Positions 1 through 8,109 of a stretch of 12,160 nucleotides of DNA are shown here, one piece after another. The position numbers were made by a program, and so were the translations under genes. Source of the DNA: an uncultured Clostridia bacterium (lineage in GTDB: Bacteria; Bacillota; Clostridia; Christensenellales; CAG-917); the NCBI GenBank assembly GCA_946056785.1, contig CAMGKS010000022.1, forward strand, positions 1 to 12,160, given 5' to 3'. Numbering within the stretch: the stretch's first letter is position 1; each line of letters opens with the position of its first letter. The notes below the pieces were generated by a model. The model made no database searches, was not told the DNA's origin, and was given only the letters and a program-made list of their open reading frames with translations.

Positions 1-1521
1 CCATAACGCCCTTGAATGGTTATGAAGTTTGTTTTGTCCTATTTCCGCCATTCGCCCTTCGGTGGTATACATTTCCGACATAATATCGGAAACCTTAATA
101 TGAGCGTCGCACTCATAATGGAACGGTCTTGTATTGTCTACCCCCTGTCCCGCCTTTTTGATTTTGGCAAACGCTCCACCGTTGCCCGACTCGTTTCCGA
201 GCGACCAGAAAAGTATGGAAGAATGGTTTCGGTTTGCATAAATCATCTTTTGCATTCTGCCGCAACATTTACGAGTCCAGAATTTACTGTTTCTCGGCAC
301 AAAACGGGCTAGTCCGTGCGTTTCAAGGTTGTTTTCACACATAACCATAATACCCATCTTATCGCAAAGTTTATAAAAGCCTCTCGAATTCGGATAATGG
401 CAGGTTCTGACGCTGTCGATATTATTTTCAAGACAAAGTTTTAAGTCCTTTTCCGTAAGCTCATACGGCACTGCATGACCGTAAAACGGGTGAAACTCAT
501 GACGGTTTACGCCACGAATAAGAAGCGGTTTTCCGTTAAGCAAAATATGCGGATCGTGATCTGCCGTCTTTTTGACTATTTCAATTTTTCTGAATCCGAA
601 ATCGAGCACTCTCTTATCGACCGTGCGGTCGTCCTTGTCGACCAAACGTACCGTTAAAGTGTATAAATACGGATTTTCAGACGACCACAAATTTACCTGT
701 TCGATATTGCTCATCATCGTTTTAAAAGTGATATCACCGTCAGACAGTCGCATTACGTCAGCAACGTTTTCCGCAACAGTTTTGCCTTCCGCATCGGACA
801 AAGTATATTTAATTTTTCCTCCCTCGAATATCGTCCTGTTCGCCGATATTTCGCAATCGAATTTAAAAATAGCACCTTTAAATGCGTTATCTATTTCACT
901 TCTGACGTAAATATCTTCTATTTGCGTTTTCGGATTAAATTCAAGTAAGACGTCACGGTATATACCGGATAAACGCCACATATCCTGATCTTCGAGATAG
1001 CTTCCTACGCTATATTGAACTACGATTATCTTAAGATCATTCTCGCCTATTGTTAAGAAATCTGTTATGTCGTATCTTTGATAATCAAACGTGTCGTCGC
1101 TGTATCCTACAAATTTTCCGTTTACGTAAACTTCAGCACAGCTGTTTGCGGCAAAATTCAAAACGACGTTTTCGTCAAGATTGTCGATATTAAATTTTCT
1201 ATGATAAACGCCGCAAGGATTGATTTTATCGTTGATTTTCGGCAACGTTAACGGATTTGTTCCGATAGCATAAGGATAATGCACGTTGGTATAAATCGGA
1301 ACACCGAAACCTTCTATCTGCCAGTTTGACGGCACGTTGATTTCACTGTCGTATTTGGTTTGTTCGGAATAATCTAAAACCGAATCGTAAAATTTAAAGT
1401 CCCATTTTCCGTTTAAACTGACTATTTTTTCGCAACCGTTTTCATCGATAGAAAAACCTGCACCTTTCTGCAACAAAGCGTTTAAACTGCTTATCTTTTT
1501 ATTTTTATAACAGTATTTCAT
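1..1521 (-). CDS. lacZ: Beta-galactosidase, glycoside hydrolase family 2 (N-terminal 507 residues; cut by left edge)
   Basis: The frame is open from an ATG at 1519-1521 to base 1 with no stop, so the C-terminal half lies outside the window. The enzyme should hydrolyse terminal beta-galactosides such as lactose, probably in the cytoplasm, as no signal peptide is seen. LacZ landmarks appear in order: PSNWQ and PIYTNVHYPY in the sugar-binding jelly-roll domain, GSYLEDQDMWRLSGIYRDV, then RGVNRHEFHP at the start of the TIM barrel, SVRTCHYPN, and NNLETHG with E400 as a probable Mg2+ ligand. The acid/base glutamate is E443 in WSLGNESGNG, matching E461 of E. coli LacZ. The nucleophile should lie just beyond the edge. 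The RBS GGGGTGA is 4 nt before the ATG. The N-terminus is shorter and unlike that of E. coli. Other GH2 activities on beta-linked galactose are possible, but LacZ-type motif agreement is strong. Confidence 0.93.
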   Translation of the reverse strand, partial: MKYCYKNKKISSLNALLQKGAGFSIDENGCEKIVSLNGKWDFKFYDSVLDYSEQTKYDSEINVPSNWQIEGFGVPIYTNVHYPYAIGTNPLTLPKINDKINPCGVYHRKFNIDNLDENVVLNFAANSCAEVYVNGKFVGYSDDTFDYQRYDITDFLTIGENDLKIIVVQYSVGSYLEDQDMWRLSGIYRDVLLEFNPKTQIEDIYVRSEIDNAFKGAIFKFDCEISANRTIFEGGKIKYTLSDAEGKTVAENVADVMRLSDGDITFKTMMSNIEQVNLWSSENPYLYTLTVRLVDKDDRTVDKRVLDFGFRKIEIVKKTADHDPHILLNGKPLLIRGVNRHEFHPFYGHAVPYELTEKDLKLCLENNIDSVRTCHYPNSRGFYKLCDKMGIMVMCENNLETHGLARFVPRNSKFWTRKCCGRMQKMIYANRNHSSILFWSLGNESGNGGAFAKIKKAGQGVDNTRPFHYECDAHIKVSDIMSEMYTTEGRMAEIGQNKLHNHSRALW

Positions 1522-1556
1522 AAATCACCCCGAAATAATTAATCAAATTAAGGTTA

Positions 1557-1571
1557 AGGCGACAAGCGCCT
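1557..1571 (-). promoter_or_regulatory. Small hairpin in the beta-galactosidase leader
   Basis: AGGCG (1557-1561) and CGCCT (1567-1571) are complementary around a 5-nt loop, 35 nt upstream of the beta-galactosidase start codon. A second small inverted repeat, TTAAG/CTTAA, lies at 1586-1599. These could be leader-RNA structure or operator half-sites. No known riboswitch is recognised. Confidence 0.25.
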
Positions 1572-1609
1572 ATCATATATCGGCATTAAGTATGCTTAAC
1601 GAAGAATTC

Positions 1610-1638
1610 AATAGAATTTTCGGTTAAACCGATTTCAA
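1610..1638 (-). promoter_or_regulatory. Candidate promoter of the beta-galactosidase gene with a palindrome in the spacer
   Basis: On the minus strand TTGAAA (1633-1638) and TCTATT (1610-1615) are separated by 17 bp. The spacer holds the odd-centred palindrome TCGGTTTAACCGA (1620-1632), placed where a repressor operator would block polymerase. A wider inverted pair, TCGGCAT/ATGCCGA (1580-1586 and 1643-1649), brackets the whole element. The leader to the ATG would be about 80 nt. The -10 match is only 4 of 6 bases, and no regulator gene is visible beside it, so this is a proposal from sequence alone. Confidence 0.3.
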
Positions 1639-1684
1639 ATTTATGCCGAATTAAGTCCAATGCTGAAATAAGTTCGATTTCGAA

Positions 1685-2395
1685 CTAATCTTTAATAAAC
1701 AAAATTCTTCCGCAGTCGGAACATTCTGCCATATCGCCCGGATTTTTCAACTTTGACGCCACGTCCTGACTAAGTTCCATACGGCAACCCGTACACATTT
1801 TGCTGCCTGCAACGTATTCGACAAACGCAGGCAATTTTTTTGCTTTTTTAAGCGCTTTATAATGGTTTAACAAATCGGCAGGAATATCTTTTTCTATTTT
1901 TTTGAGTTCCTTTTCCACGACTTCTCTGTCTGCTTTGGTTTTATTGAAAAGCTCGTCGTACTGAGGTTTTACCGCTTTAATTTTTTTAGTAAATTCCTGC
2001 CCCGCTTTCATCGTTTCGCCCCATTCTTTCTTGATATCGTTTGCTTTCGTCTTATCCTTAGAAAGTTCTTTTTCGAGATTTTCAAGTTCTTTTGCAAGAT
2101 TGGTTATCATTTTTACGTAATGCTCTGCCTCGTTTAAATCTTCTATTCCGTCTATAACTTTTTCAAGTTCGAGAAGTTCGCTTTCGATATTTTTAATACG
2201 CTCGACGTAAGCTTTTTCGCTTTTCGTAACTTCCGCGGCTTCCGTAGTTACTTTTTCAAGTTTTGCGGCAGCCTGTTTGAGTTTGCTTTGCATTCCGACA
2301 AAAGACACGCAAATTTCGTTTTTAAAAAAGTCCTGCTCGATGAGCGTGAGTTTTTTATCGACTTCCTGATATTCTAAAATTTTATCAAAGTTCAT
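1685..2395 (-). CDS. Coiled-coil C4 zinc-ribbon protein (COG1579 / zf-RING_7 type)
   Basis: This is a 236-residue cytoplasmic protein. Residues from about 35 to 185 are almost all charged heptad-like helix rich in Lys and Glu, so a long antiparallel coiled coil is expected. The C-terminus is a zinc ribbon with C201-x2-C204 and C225-x2-C228, followed by GRILFIKD. This is the architecture of COG1579, annotated as possible nucleic-acid-binding zinc-ribbon proteins; Helicobacter HP0958/FlgZ is a studied relative. The molecular role in Clostridia is not settled, so no function is assigned. The start is supported by a strong RBS, GGAGG, 5 nt before the ATG. It follows the nif3-like gene in the same direction, as is common in Firmicutes, but with a 188-bp gap, so it may have its own promoter. 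Confidence 0.88.
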   Translation of the reverse strand: MNFDKILEYQEVDKKLTLIEQDFFKNEICVSFVGMQSKLKQAAAKLEKVTTEAAEVTKSEKAYVERIKNIESELLELEKVIDGIEDLNEAEHYVKMITNLAKELENLEKELSKDKTKANDIKKEWGETMKAGQEFTKKIKAVKPQYDELFNKTKADREVVEKELKKIEKDIPADLLNHYKALKKAKKLPAFVEYVAGSKMCTGCRMELSQDVASKLKNPGDMAECSDCGRILFIKD

Positions 2396-2583
2396 TTTTA
2401 TCCTCCAAGAGTTATTTTAATTTTTAAAAGCCGAACCTTAATTTTATCCGTAAAACGTTCAGGCTTATTTTTTCATTATTTACCGTAAACACGTCTCAAA
2501 CGCTTTAAATAAGTCGTCTGTTTATAAAGCGTAGGCATTCTTTTGCGACAAACTCATTATAAACGCACTGTAAAACGACTTTT
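2396..2583. other. Intergenic spacer with two inverted repeats between nif3 and zinc-ribbon genes
   Basis: No gene is seen. ACGCTTTA (2500-2507) and TAAAGCGT (2525-2532) form an exact 8-bp inverted repeat with a 17-nt loop. Nearer the zinc-ribbon gene, AAGCCGAAC pairs with GTTCAGGCTT with one bulged base across a loop of about 20 nt, and on the minus strand TTTTAAAAATT follows it. A TATAAT hexamer lies on the minus strand at 2556-2561, but no good -35 box sits at the right distance. The segment may end the dnaG-nif3 operon partially or hold a separate promoter. Confidence 0.4.
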
Positions 2584-3333
2584 TCAATTTTTGAAATTCA
2601 CTTCAACGTACGGCGGTTCGTCGAAATGCTCGACCGTCAGCCCCGTATCCGACAAAATATTTTTAAACACTTCGCCGCAAATACGTTCGCTTGCATAATG
2701 AGATATTTCTATAAGCGACAACTCTTTGCAATCGTAGGCAAAATTGTGTTTTATTTCGCCCGTAATAAATACGTCGACGTTTTCCATCGCAAAATGCAAA
2801 GCGTCCTTATCTCTGCCGCCCGCCCCCGTAATTACAAACGCTTTTTCAATCGTTTTATCAAGTTTTCCGCAAACTCTGACGCTTGTAAAAAATTTTTCGG
2901 CAATATTGTTTGCCAACTCGCCAAGCGACGTTCCTATCTCAAAAACGGCGCCTTCGGCAATCGGTTGGACGTTCTTGCCGCCCAGCTTCTTTGCAAAATA
3001 CGTATTCAGCCCCACCGGTGATACGTCCAAATTAGTATGATGCGACACGACTGCAATTCCGTTTTTTATCGCTTCTGTCGCAACCGCCCCTATCCTGTCG
3101 GTGGGCATAATGCTTTTGACGTCCGAAAAAAACAAGGGATGATGCGTCAATAAAACGTTGAAGCCCTTTTCTTTGCATTTGTTTACCGCCGCCATGGTTG
3201 CGTCAAGCGTAGTCAAAACGCCCGTAATCTCGGCGTTCGGATCTCCTATCATAATTCCCGTATTGTCATAATCTGCCTGCGTCTCTTTGGGAGCAACGGA
3301 ATATATTAAATCATTCAGTTCGTACAATTTCAT
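2584..3333 (-). CDS. Nif3-like dinuclear metal centre protein (DUF34; annotated as GTP cyclohydrolase 1 type 2)
   Basis: This 249-residue protein belongs to the DUF34/NIF3 family, toroidal hexamers that bind a pair of metal ions. Their enzymatic role remains uncertain despite the inherited 'GTP cyclohydrolase' label. Metal-ligand motifs are clear: LLTHHPLFF (H64, H65), VVSHHTNLDV (H98/H99, D103) and ISHYASE (H212, E216), matching the histidine/aspartate/glutamate set of E. coli YbgI. It is the short form, without the PII-like insert that makes many Firmicute members about 370 residues long. The start ATG lies inside the end of trmK (23-bp overlap), with RBS TTGGAG 7 nt upstream of it. The overlap implies translational coupling. 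The trmK-nif3 pair is conserved in Gram-positives (yqfN-yqfO in B. subtilis). Confidence 0.93.
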   Translation of the reverse strand: MKLYELNDLIYSVAPKETQADYDNTGIMIGDPNAEITGVLTTLDATMAAVNKCKEKGFNVLLTHHPLFFSDVKSIMPTDRIGAVATEAIKNGIAVVSHHTNLDVSPVGLNTYFAKKLGGKNVQPIAEGAVFEIGTSLGELANNIAEKFFTSVRVCGKLDKTIEKAFVITGAGGRDKDALHFAMENVDVFITGEIKHNFAYDCKELSLIEISHYASERICGEVFKNILSDTGLTVEHFDEPPYVEVNFKN

Positions 3334-3958
3334 TTAAATTCTCCAAAAGAATAAATCTCCTTTTCGAATCGCCTGCAAGTTTATCGGCAATCGGTTTAAG
3401 TTGCATATATTCTTTTTTTAAACGTTTTTTACTTGCTTCGCAAGTTTTGTATTCCATTCCGAATTCAAGTTCGAAATCGTTGAGCGGCTTAAAGTCGCAA
3501 TCTCCCGCCACAATGATTGAATAAAACTTGTTCATATCCTCAATCACGTAATCACGGCTTATACCTATTTTTTCGGTTTGCAAAAACTCTCTGACCGCTT
3601 TTGCTTCGCTGTTAGGCGATAAAACGTATTTTTTATATTTTTTGTTATGAGCAAACCCGTCCGACAAAATCTTGACAATTTCTATTCCGCCCATTCCCGC
3701 TATAAGCACGTTTTCGACTTCGCCGTTTTCAATCCCTGTCAATCCGTCGCATAATACGGTTTTCAATTCTGCGGAATGCTTTTTGGCGAGCTGTTCGGCT
3801 TTACGTAAGCTTTGTTCGCTTATATCGGTTGCTACCGTTCGTTTTCCTTTTAAAGCACAATACACCGCAATCTTTCCGTGATCACAACCGACGTCGGCAA
3901 CGCTTTCGCCGTCAATGTGCTTTAAAAGCTCATTCAATCTGCCGCTAAGTTTTATCAT
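3311..3958 (-). CDS. trmK: tRNA (adenine(22)-N1)-methyltransferase TrmK
   Basis: The 215-residue protein is a class I SAM-dependent methyltransferase that places m1A at position 22 in the D arm of some tRNAs. The SAM-binding motif ADVGCDHGKIAVYCALKG lies at about 21-38, an acidic ATDIS strand at 43-47 and CDGL at 70-73. The family signature IAGMGG at 86-91 forms the active-site loop. The last third is helical and charged, as expected for the C-terminal coiled-coil domain, and total length is near the family norm. The start codon overlaps the rpoD stop as ATGA, so translation is probably coupled to the sigma factor gene. Position after rpoD and before nif3 matches B. subtilis yqfN. Identification is firm. 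Confidence 0.94.
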   Translation of the reverse strand: MIKLSGRLNELLKHIDGESVADVGCDHGKIAVYCALKGKRTVATDISEQSLRKAEQLAKKHSAELKTVLCDGLTGIENGEVENVLIAGMGGIEIVKILSDGFAHNKKYKKYVLSPNSEAKAVREFLQTEKIGISRDYVIEDMNKFYSIIVAGDCDFKPLNDFELEFGMEYKTCEASKKRLKKEYMQLKPIADKLAGDSKRRFILLENLNEIVRTE

Positions 3959-4995
3959 TCAAAATCTTTAAGCCTTTTAAGTCTGTTCGGGTGACGCAGT
4001 TTTCTGAGAGCCTTCGCTTCGATCTGCCTTATTCTCTCACGGGTAACGTTAAACTCTTTACCGACTTCTTCAAGCGTTCTCGGGTGACTGTCGTCAAGTC
4101 CGTAACGCAAACGCAAAACTTTTTCTTCACGAGGAGTAAGCGTATTCAAAACCTGAATAAGTTGTTCTTTAAGCATATTGCTTTCCGCAACGTCGGCAGG
4201 CGACTGCGCTGTATTGTCTTCGATAAAATCGCCCAAATGGCTGTCTTCTTCTTCACCGATAGGTGTTTCAAGCGAAACGGGATCTTGTGCAATTTTCTGA
4301 ATTTCTCTTACCCTTTCAACGCTGGTACCGAGATACTCCGCTATTTCTTCCGGAAGCGGCTCTCTGCCAAGCTTTTGCAAAAGCTGACGAGTAGCTCTCA
4401 CCTGTTTGTTTATGGTTTCAACCATATGAACGGGGATACGAATGGTTCTTGCCTGGTCGGCAATAGCTCTTGTAATTGCCTGTCTTATCCACCACGTTGC
4501 GTAGGTGGAGAACTTGAAACCTTTGGTATAATCGAACTTCTCAACCGCTTTCATGAGTCCGAGATTTCCTTCCTGAATAAGGTCGAGAAATTGCATTCCT
4601 CTTCCTACGTAACGTTTTGCGATAGACACGACAAGTCTTAAATTTGCTTCCGACAAAATCGCCTTTGCTTCCTCATCGCCCTGCTCCATACGCTTTGCAA
4701 GTTCGACTTCCTTTTCGGGAGTAAGAAGCGGAACTTTTCCTATGTCTTTGAGATACATTTTTACGCTGTCGTCCGAACTGCCTTCCATGATCTTGTCGAT
4801 TTCTTCATTCTTTGGCATTTCTTTTACGACGACGCCCTGCTCGTTTAAAGCGTTAAAAACCACTTCCATGTCTTCCGGAGTAGCTTTTAAGTGTTCGAGT
4901 TTTGACATAACCTCGTCTTCGGTAATCGAACCGTTTGCCTTACCTAATGCAACGATTTTTTCAATTTCCATTTGCAACAATTGCTCTCTTTCCAT
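3955..4995 (-). CDS. rpoD: Primary RNA polymerase sigma factor RpoD/SigA
   Basis: The 346-residue protein is the housekeeping sigma-70 factor that recruits RNA polymerase to -35/-10 promoters. Region 1.1 is short (about 1-70). Region 1.2 begins at SVKMYLKDIGKVPLLT (77-92). Region 2 spans about 115-190 and contains GNLGLMKAVEKFDYTKGFKF and YATWWIRQAI, the -10-recognising and melting segment, followed by TIRIPVHM. Region 3 covers 190-270. Region 4, including the -35-binding helix-turn-helix TLEEVGKEFNVTRERIRQIE (307-326), ends at LKDFE. The large non-conserved insert of Gram-negative RpoD is absent, as in Firmicutes. It starts 12 nt after dnaG; the RBS AGGAGA overlaps the dnaG stop codon, so dnaG and rpoD form one operon. 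Confidence 0.98.
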   Translation of the reverse strand: MEREQLLQMEIEKIVALGKANGSITEDEVMSKLEHLKATPEDMEVVFNALNEQGVVVKEMPKNEEIDKIMEGSSDDSVKMYLKDIGKVPLLTPEKEVELAKRMEQGDEEAKAILSEANLRLVVSIAKRYVGRGMQFLDLIQEGNLGLMKAVEKFDYTKGFKFSTYATWWIRQAITRAIADQARTIRIPVHMVETINKQVRATRQLLQKLGREPLPEEIAEYLGTSVERVREIQKIAQDPVSLETPIGEEEDSHLGDFIEDNTAQSPADVAESNMLKEQLIQVLNTLTPREEKVLRLRYGLDDSHPRTLEEVGKEFNVTRERIRQIEAKALRKLRHPNRLKRLKDFE

Positions 4996-5007
4996 TTGCG
5001 TCTTCTC

Positions 5008-6786
5008 CTAATATTTATCCGCTAAATTCTGCGATCTTAATTTCTTTTGCAATTCCGATAATCTTGCAAGCAATTCCGTTTTTTTATGTTTTTCCGTTTC
5101 GTCTTCGAACTCTTTCGTGAGTTCTGCAATCTGCTCTGACAAATATGCGTTTGCAAGTTTTATAAGACAATCTCCGTAATATTTTTCTTCGAGACCGAGT
5201 CCGTTGATTTCTTCATAATTGTTTATTACTTCGTTTAATTCGTTAGTTTCGTCAATATTGCCGTAAAGCGACCCGGCAGTCACTTTTTCGCCCAACTCGC
5301 TTTTGATTTTCAGATAATCGTAAATTTCTATATGCGTAGCGTCGGGAAGCCAATCTCTTGATAAGTCTTTAAGATTTGCATAATCTTTATTCATGACGAT
5401 TGCGTTTAAAACGAATCTTGCGGCTTTCATCTGAACGTTATCGTTTTTCAATGCGGAACTGATAACGGTTATTTTCGGCTTTTCTTCGGGAACTTCTTTG
5501 ATTTGCCTTTCGATTTCATTTGACGATATTCCCGTTTTCTTTGAAACTACGTCAACGTACACCGCTCTTTGAGATAAGTCCTGTATCTGATTTAACACTT
5601 CAACTGCACTTTGCATATACTTAGCTTTGCCGTTATGCGAGCGTAAATCGATTTCGTTTTCAATTACGCTAAGTTTATAATCGATTGCAAACATAGATTC
5701 GGTTAAAAGCTTTTCAAACGCTTTCTCTCCCTCTTTACGCATCATATCGTCAGGGTCATAGCCGTCGGGAAGAGTGACTACGTTCACTTCCGCTCCCTGC
5801 TTTAACAGCACGTCGACGTTCCTTAGCGAAGCTTTTCTGCCGGCGGCGTCTCCGTCGTAACAAACGTAAACGTTTTTGCTGAGCCTTAAAATTTCTCTCG
5901 CCTGTCCTTCCGTCAGCGCTGTTCCCATTCCTGCGACTGCGTTTAAAATGCCGTGCGTCCCTAAAGCTATAACGTCCATATATCCTTCGACAAGTATAAC
6001 GTCGTTTAAGGCGTTTTTCTGCTTAAAATTCTTTACGAAATTCGCCCCGTAAACAGTCCTGCTTTTATCGAATATTTTCGTATTCGTGCTGTTTTTATAT
6101 TTGGCTCGCGATTCTTCGCCCTTATAAATTCTCCCACCAAACGCTACGACCTTTCCCAAAGAATTGAATATAGGAACAATAATTCTGTTTCTGAAAGCGT
6201 CAAGCCCATTTCTCTCTCCTTCGATTAGTCCGCAGTCGTACATTTCCTTTTCGGTATAACCTTTTTGCTTTAAATACAAAATTACGCCACGGTCGCTATC
6301 AGATAAGCCTAATCCGTAAAATTTAATAAACTCATCGCTTATGCCTCGACTCGACAAATATTCTCTTGCCTGTTTGCCTCTGACTTGATGGTTTAAAACG
6401 GAATAATAATATATCGCCGCTTCTCTCATAAGCGACGTAAGTCGTTCTTTTTCGTTTTTGTCTTTTTGATAATTGGCGTCGCCTTGAAAATCCGGCAGAA
6501 TCATTCCTACTCTTTCGGCAAGAATTTTACAAGCGTCCATAAAATCTACGCTCTCGATTTCCTGAATAAATTTAATTACGTCGCCTGAAACGCCGCAACC
6601 GAAACAATGATAAAACTGCTCGCCTGAATTCACGCAAAAAGAAGCCGTCTTTTCGTGATGAAACGGACAGCAACCGAAATATTTACTTCCCTTCTTTTGT
6701 AATGGTATGTAACGGGAAATAACTTCAACTATATCGTTTTTATACTTTAGTTCGTCCAGCCAATTATTATCGAAACCTTTTGCCAT
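5008..6786 (-). CDS. dnaG: DNA primase DnaG
   Basis: The 592-residue enzyme makes RNA primers for lagging-strand synthesis with the replicative helicase. The N-terminal CHC2 zinc-binding domain has C40-x2-H43 and C61-x2-C64. A primase core follows from about 110, including AFRNRIIVPIFNSLGKVVAFGGR at 196-218. The TOPRIM catalytic domain carries the metal-binding acid E267 in VEGYMD and D311/D313 in CYDGDAAGRK. From about 430 onward the sequence is helical and poorly conserved, fitting the helicase-binding domain. Length is normal. The start ATG has AGGAAG a few bases upstream. dnaG is the first gene of the minus-strand operon, and its promoter should lie in the 222-bp divergent spacer, although no convincing one is seen. 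Confidence 0.98.
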   Translation of the reverse strand: MAKGFDNNWLDELKYKNDIVEVISRYIPLQKKGSKYFGCCPFHHEKTASFCVNSGEQFYHCFGCGVSGDVIKFIQEIESVDFMDACKILAERVGMILPDFQGDANYQKDKNEKERLTSLMREAAIYYYSVLNHQVRGKQAREYLSSRGISDEFIKFYGLGLSDSDRGVILYLKQKGYTEKEMYDCGLIEGERNGLDAFRNRIIVPIFNSLGKVVAFGGRIYKGEESRAKYKNSTNTKIFDKSRTVYGANFVKNFKQKNALNDVILVEGYMDVIALGTHGILNAVAGMGTALTEGQAREILRLSKNVYVCYDGDAAGRKASLRNVDVLLKQGAEVNVVTLPDGYDPDDMMRKEGEKAFEKLLTESMFAIDYKLSVIENEIDLRSHNGKAKYMQSAVEVLNQIQDLSQRAVYVDVVSKKTGISSNEIERQIKEVPEEKPKITVISSALKNDNVQMKAARFVLNAIVMNKDYANLKDLSRDWLPDATHIEIYDYLKIKSELGEKVTAGSLYGNIDETNELNEVINNYEEINGLGLEEKYYGDCLIKLANAYLSEQIAELTKEFEDETEKHKKTELLARLSELQKKLRSQNLADKY

Positions 6787-7008
6787 AATGCTTCCTATGT
6801 ATTTCTATCCGTTTAAAAATACGACGTCGCCCTTCGTTTTTCCTAAAATAAAAACAAGAAAATTAATATCCGTGATTTTAACTGAATTTTTCGCAAAATT
6901 CTTTCAATGTTATAATCTATTTGTTTTTTGCCGCCGCTAAATTGTCTGCCGCGTTCGGCTGTTAACTATCTTAGAATAATTGCCAAAATTCAAACATAAG
7001 TTGTATTT
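6787..7008. promoter_or_regulatory. Divergent intergenic region between dnaG and the Na+/phosphate transporter gene
   Basis: Both flanking genes point away from this 222-bp stretch, so it should hold promoters for each. A TATAAT hexamer on the plus strand at 6911-6916 is the best -10 candidate, but no good -35 lies 16-18 bp upstream of it. On the minus strand only a TAAAAT-like -10 is seen. The palindrome CGACGTCG lies near 6818, and GCCG-CGTT-CGGC forms a small hairpin near 6948-6959. No riboswitch is recognised. Confidence 0.4.
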
Positions 7009-8007
7009 ATGATAAATGCAGCCTTTTTGTTCTTATGCGGTTTAGGCATATTTATGGTCGGATTAAAATTGTTCAGCACAGACAGCAATTTTTTGCTTGG
7101 CAATAAGCTGAATAAACTATTTAAAAATCCAAAATGCGGCAAATTCAGTTGCCTTATAATCGGAACGGCTGTTTCGGCAATTTGTCAGAGTTCGGGAGCG
7201 GTCACCGCAATAAGCGTTTGTCTTGTAGATACGGGAATTTTATCTCTCGTTCAATCTGCCGCAATAGTAATGGGAGCAAACGTCGGAACGACAATCACCG
7301 CTCAACTTTTGGCTTTAAGTACTCTTAAGGGCGGAAGCATACATTTTGAACTGATCTTAGGAAGTTTAAGCCTTATCGGGGCAATCGTTACCGTGTTCGC
7401 AAAAAAAGAAGCGGGCAAAAAAATAGGATTTCTTACTGCGGGTTTCGGTATGATTTTCATAGGACTTCATCTTATCGGCGAATCGATGACGTTTTTATCC
7501 AAAAACAAAACGATCATCGATTTTCTCGCCTCGATAAAGAACGATTATCTCTTAATTTTTATAGGCATTCTGCTTACGGCAATTATGCAAAGCTCAAGCG
7601 GACTTACGGGAATTATAATCGCAATGCTTCCGTTAGGAATTTTAACCGTCGATCAGGCCATAATGCTAACGTTCGGCAGCAATATCGGCAGCTGTACGGT
7701 GGCTCTTATTGCCGGTTTCGGAACAAACGAAACGGCAAAAATAAGCAGTCGGTTTAATATGATTTTCAACGTTTTAGGAGTTATAATTTTTATGATCATA
7801 TCAAACGTATTGAAAATTTTCGGTACGTCTTTCGGAACGGCTCTTGGCACGGTATTCAAAACTCCGCAAATAGCGTTAAGTATGATGCACACCTTATTCA
7901 ACGTTGTTAGCGTGATTATATTATATCCGTTTACAAACGCAATAATTTCTCTATGTGAATTTCCAAAAAGAAAAAAATTTGCCAAACGCTTGAAAGTTAG
8001 TCAATAA
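7009..8007 (+). CDS. Na+/phosphate cotransporter-family membrane protein (NptA/PF02690 type, short form without PhoU domain)
   Basis: The 332-residue integral membrane protein shows the internal duplication of the Na/Pi cotransporter (SLC34-like) fold. Repeat one has QSSGAVT (60-66) and GANVGTT (89-95). Repeat two has QSSSGLTG (194-201) and GSNIGSC (223-229), and a membrane segment with MMHTLFNV follows near 292-299. The QSS motifs form the substrate and Na+ site in the family. About eight or more hydrophobic segments are visible, from residue 4 onward, and the basic tail PKRKKFAKRLK is probably cytoplasmic. Many bacterial relatives (YjbB type) end in a PhoU-like domain, which is absent here, so phosphate specificity is inferred from family only. 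No Shine-Dalgarno sequence precedes the chosen ATG; the first membrane helix begins at once, which supports this start or one very close. Confidence 0.87.
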   Translation: MINAAFLFLCGLGIFMVGLKLFSTDSNFLLGNKLNKLFKNPKCGKFSCLIIGTAVSAICQSSGAVTAISVCLVDTGILSLVQSAAIVMGANVGTTITAQLLALSTLKGGSIHFELILGSLSLIGAIVTVFAKKEAGKKIGFLTAGFGMIFIGLHLIGESMTFLSKNKTIIDFLASIKNDYLLIFIGILLTAIMQSSSGLTGIIIAMLPLGILTVDQAIMLTFGSNIGSCTVALIAGFGTNETAKISSRFNMIFNVLGVIIFMIISNVLKIFGTSFGTALGTVFKTPQIALSMMHTLFNVVSVIILYPFTNAIISLCEFPKRKKFAKRLKVSQ

Positions 8008-8109
8008 ACGGTTAAACTGTGATTATAAATTGCTATCAAAATTCAGTCTGTCGGATAGTTTGTCAATAACGACAAAATTGTACGACAAAAAGAATTAAAA
8101 AGGATATTT

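Noticed and set aside
16..910. Plus-strand frames within positions 16-910
   Set aside because: They are shadows of the minus-strand beta-galactosidase, which has clear family motifs throughout.
1671..1686. AGTTCGA-TT-TCGAACT hairpin as terminator of the zinc-ribbon gene
   Set aside because: The stem overlaps the stop codon and no T-run follows on the minus strand, so termination is not supported.
2626..4641. Plus-strand frames of 131, 98, 69 and 216 residues
   Set aside because: They lie antisense inside nif3, trmK and rpoD and resemble no family.
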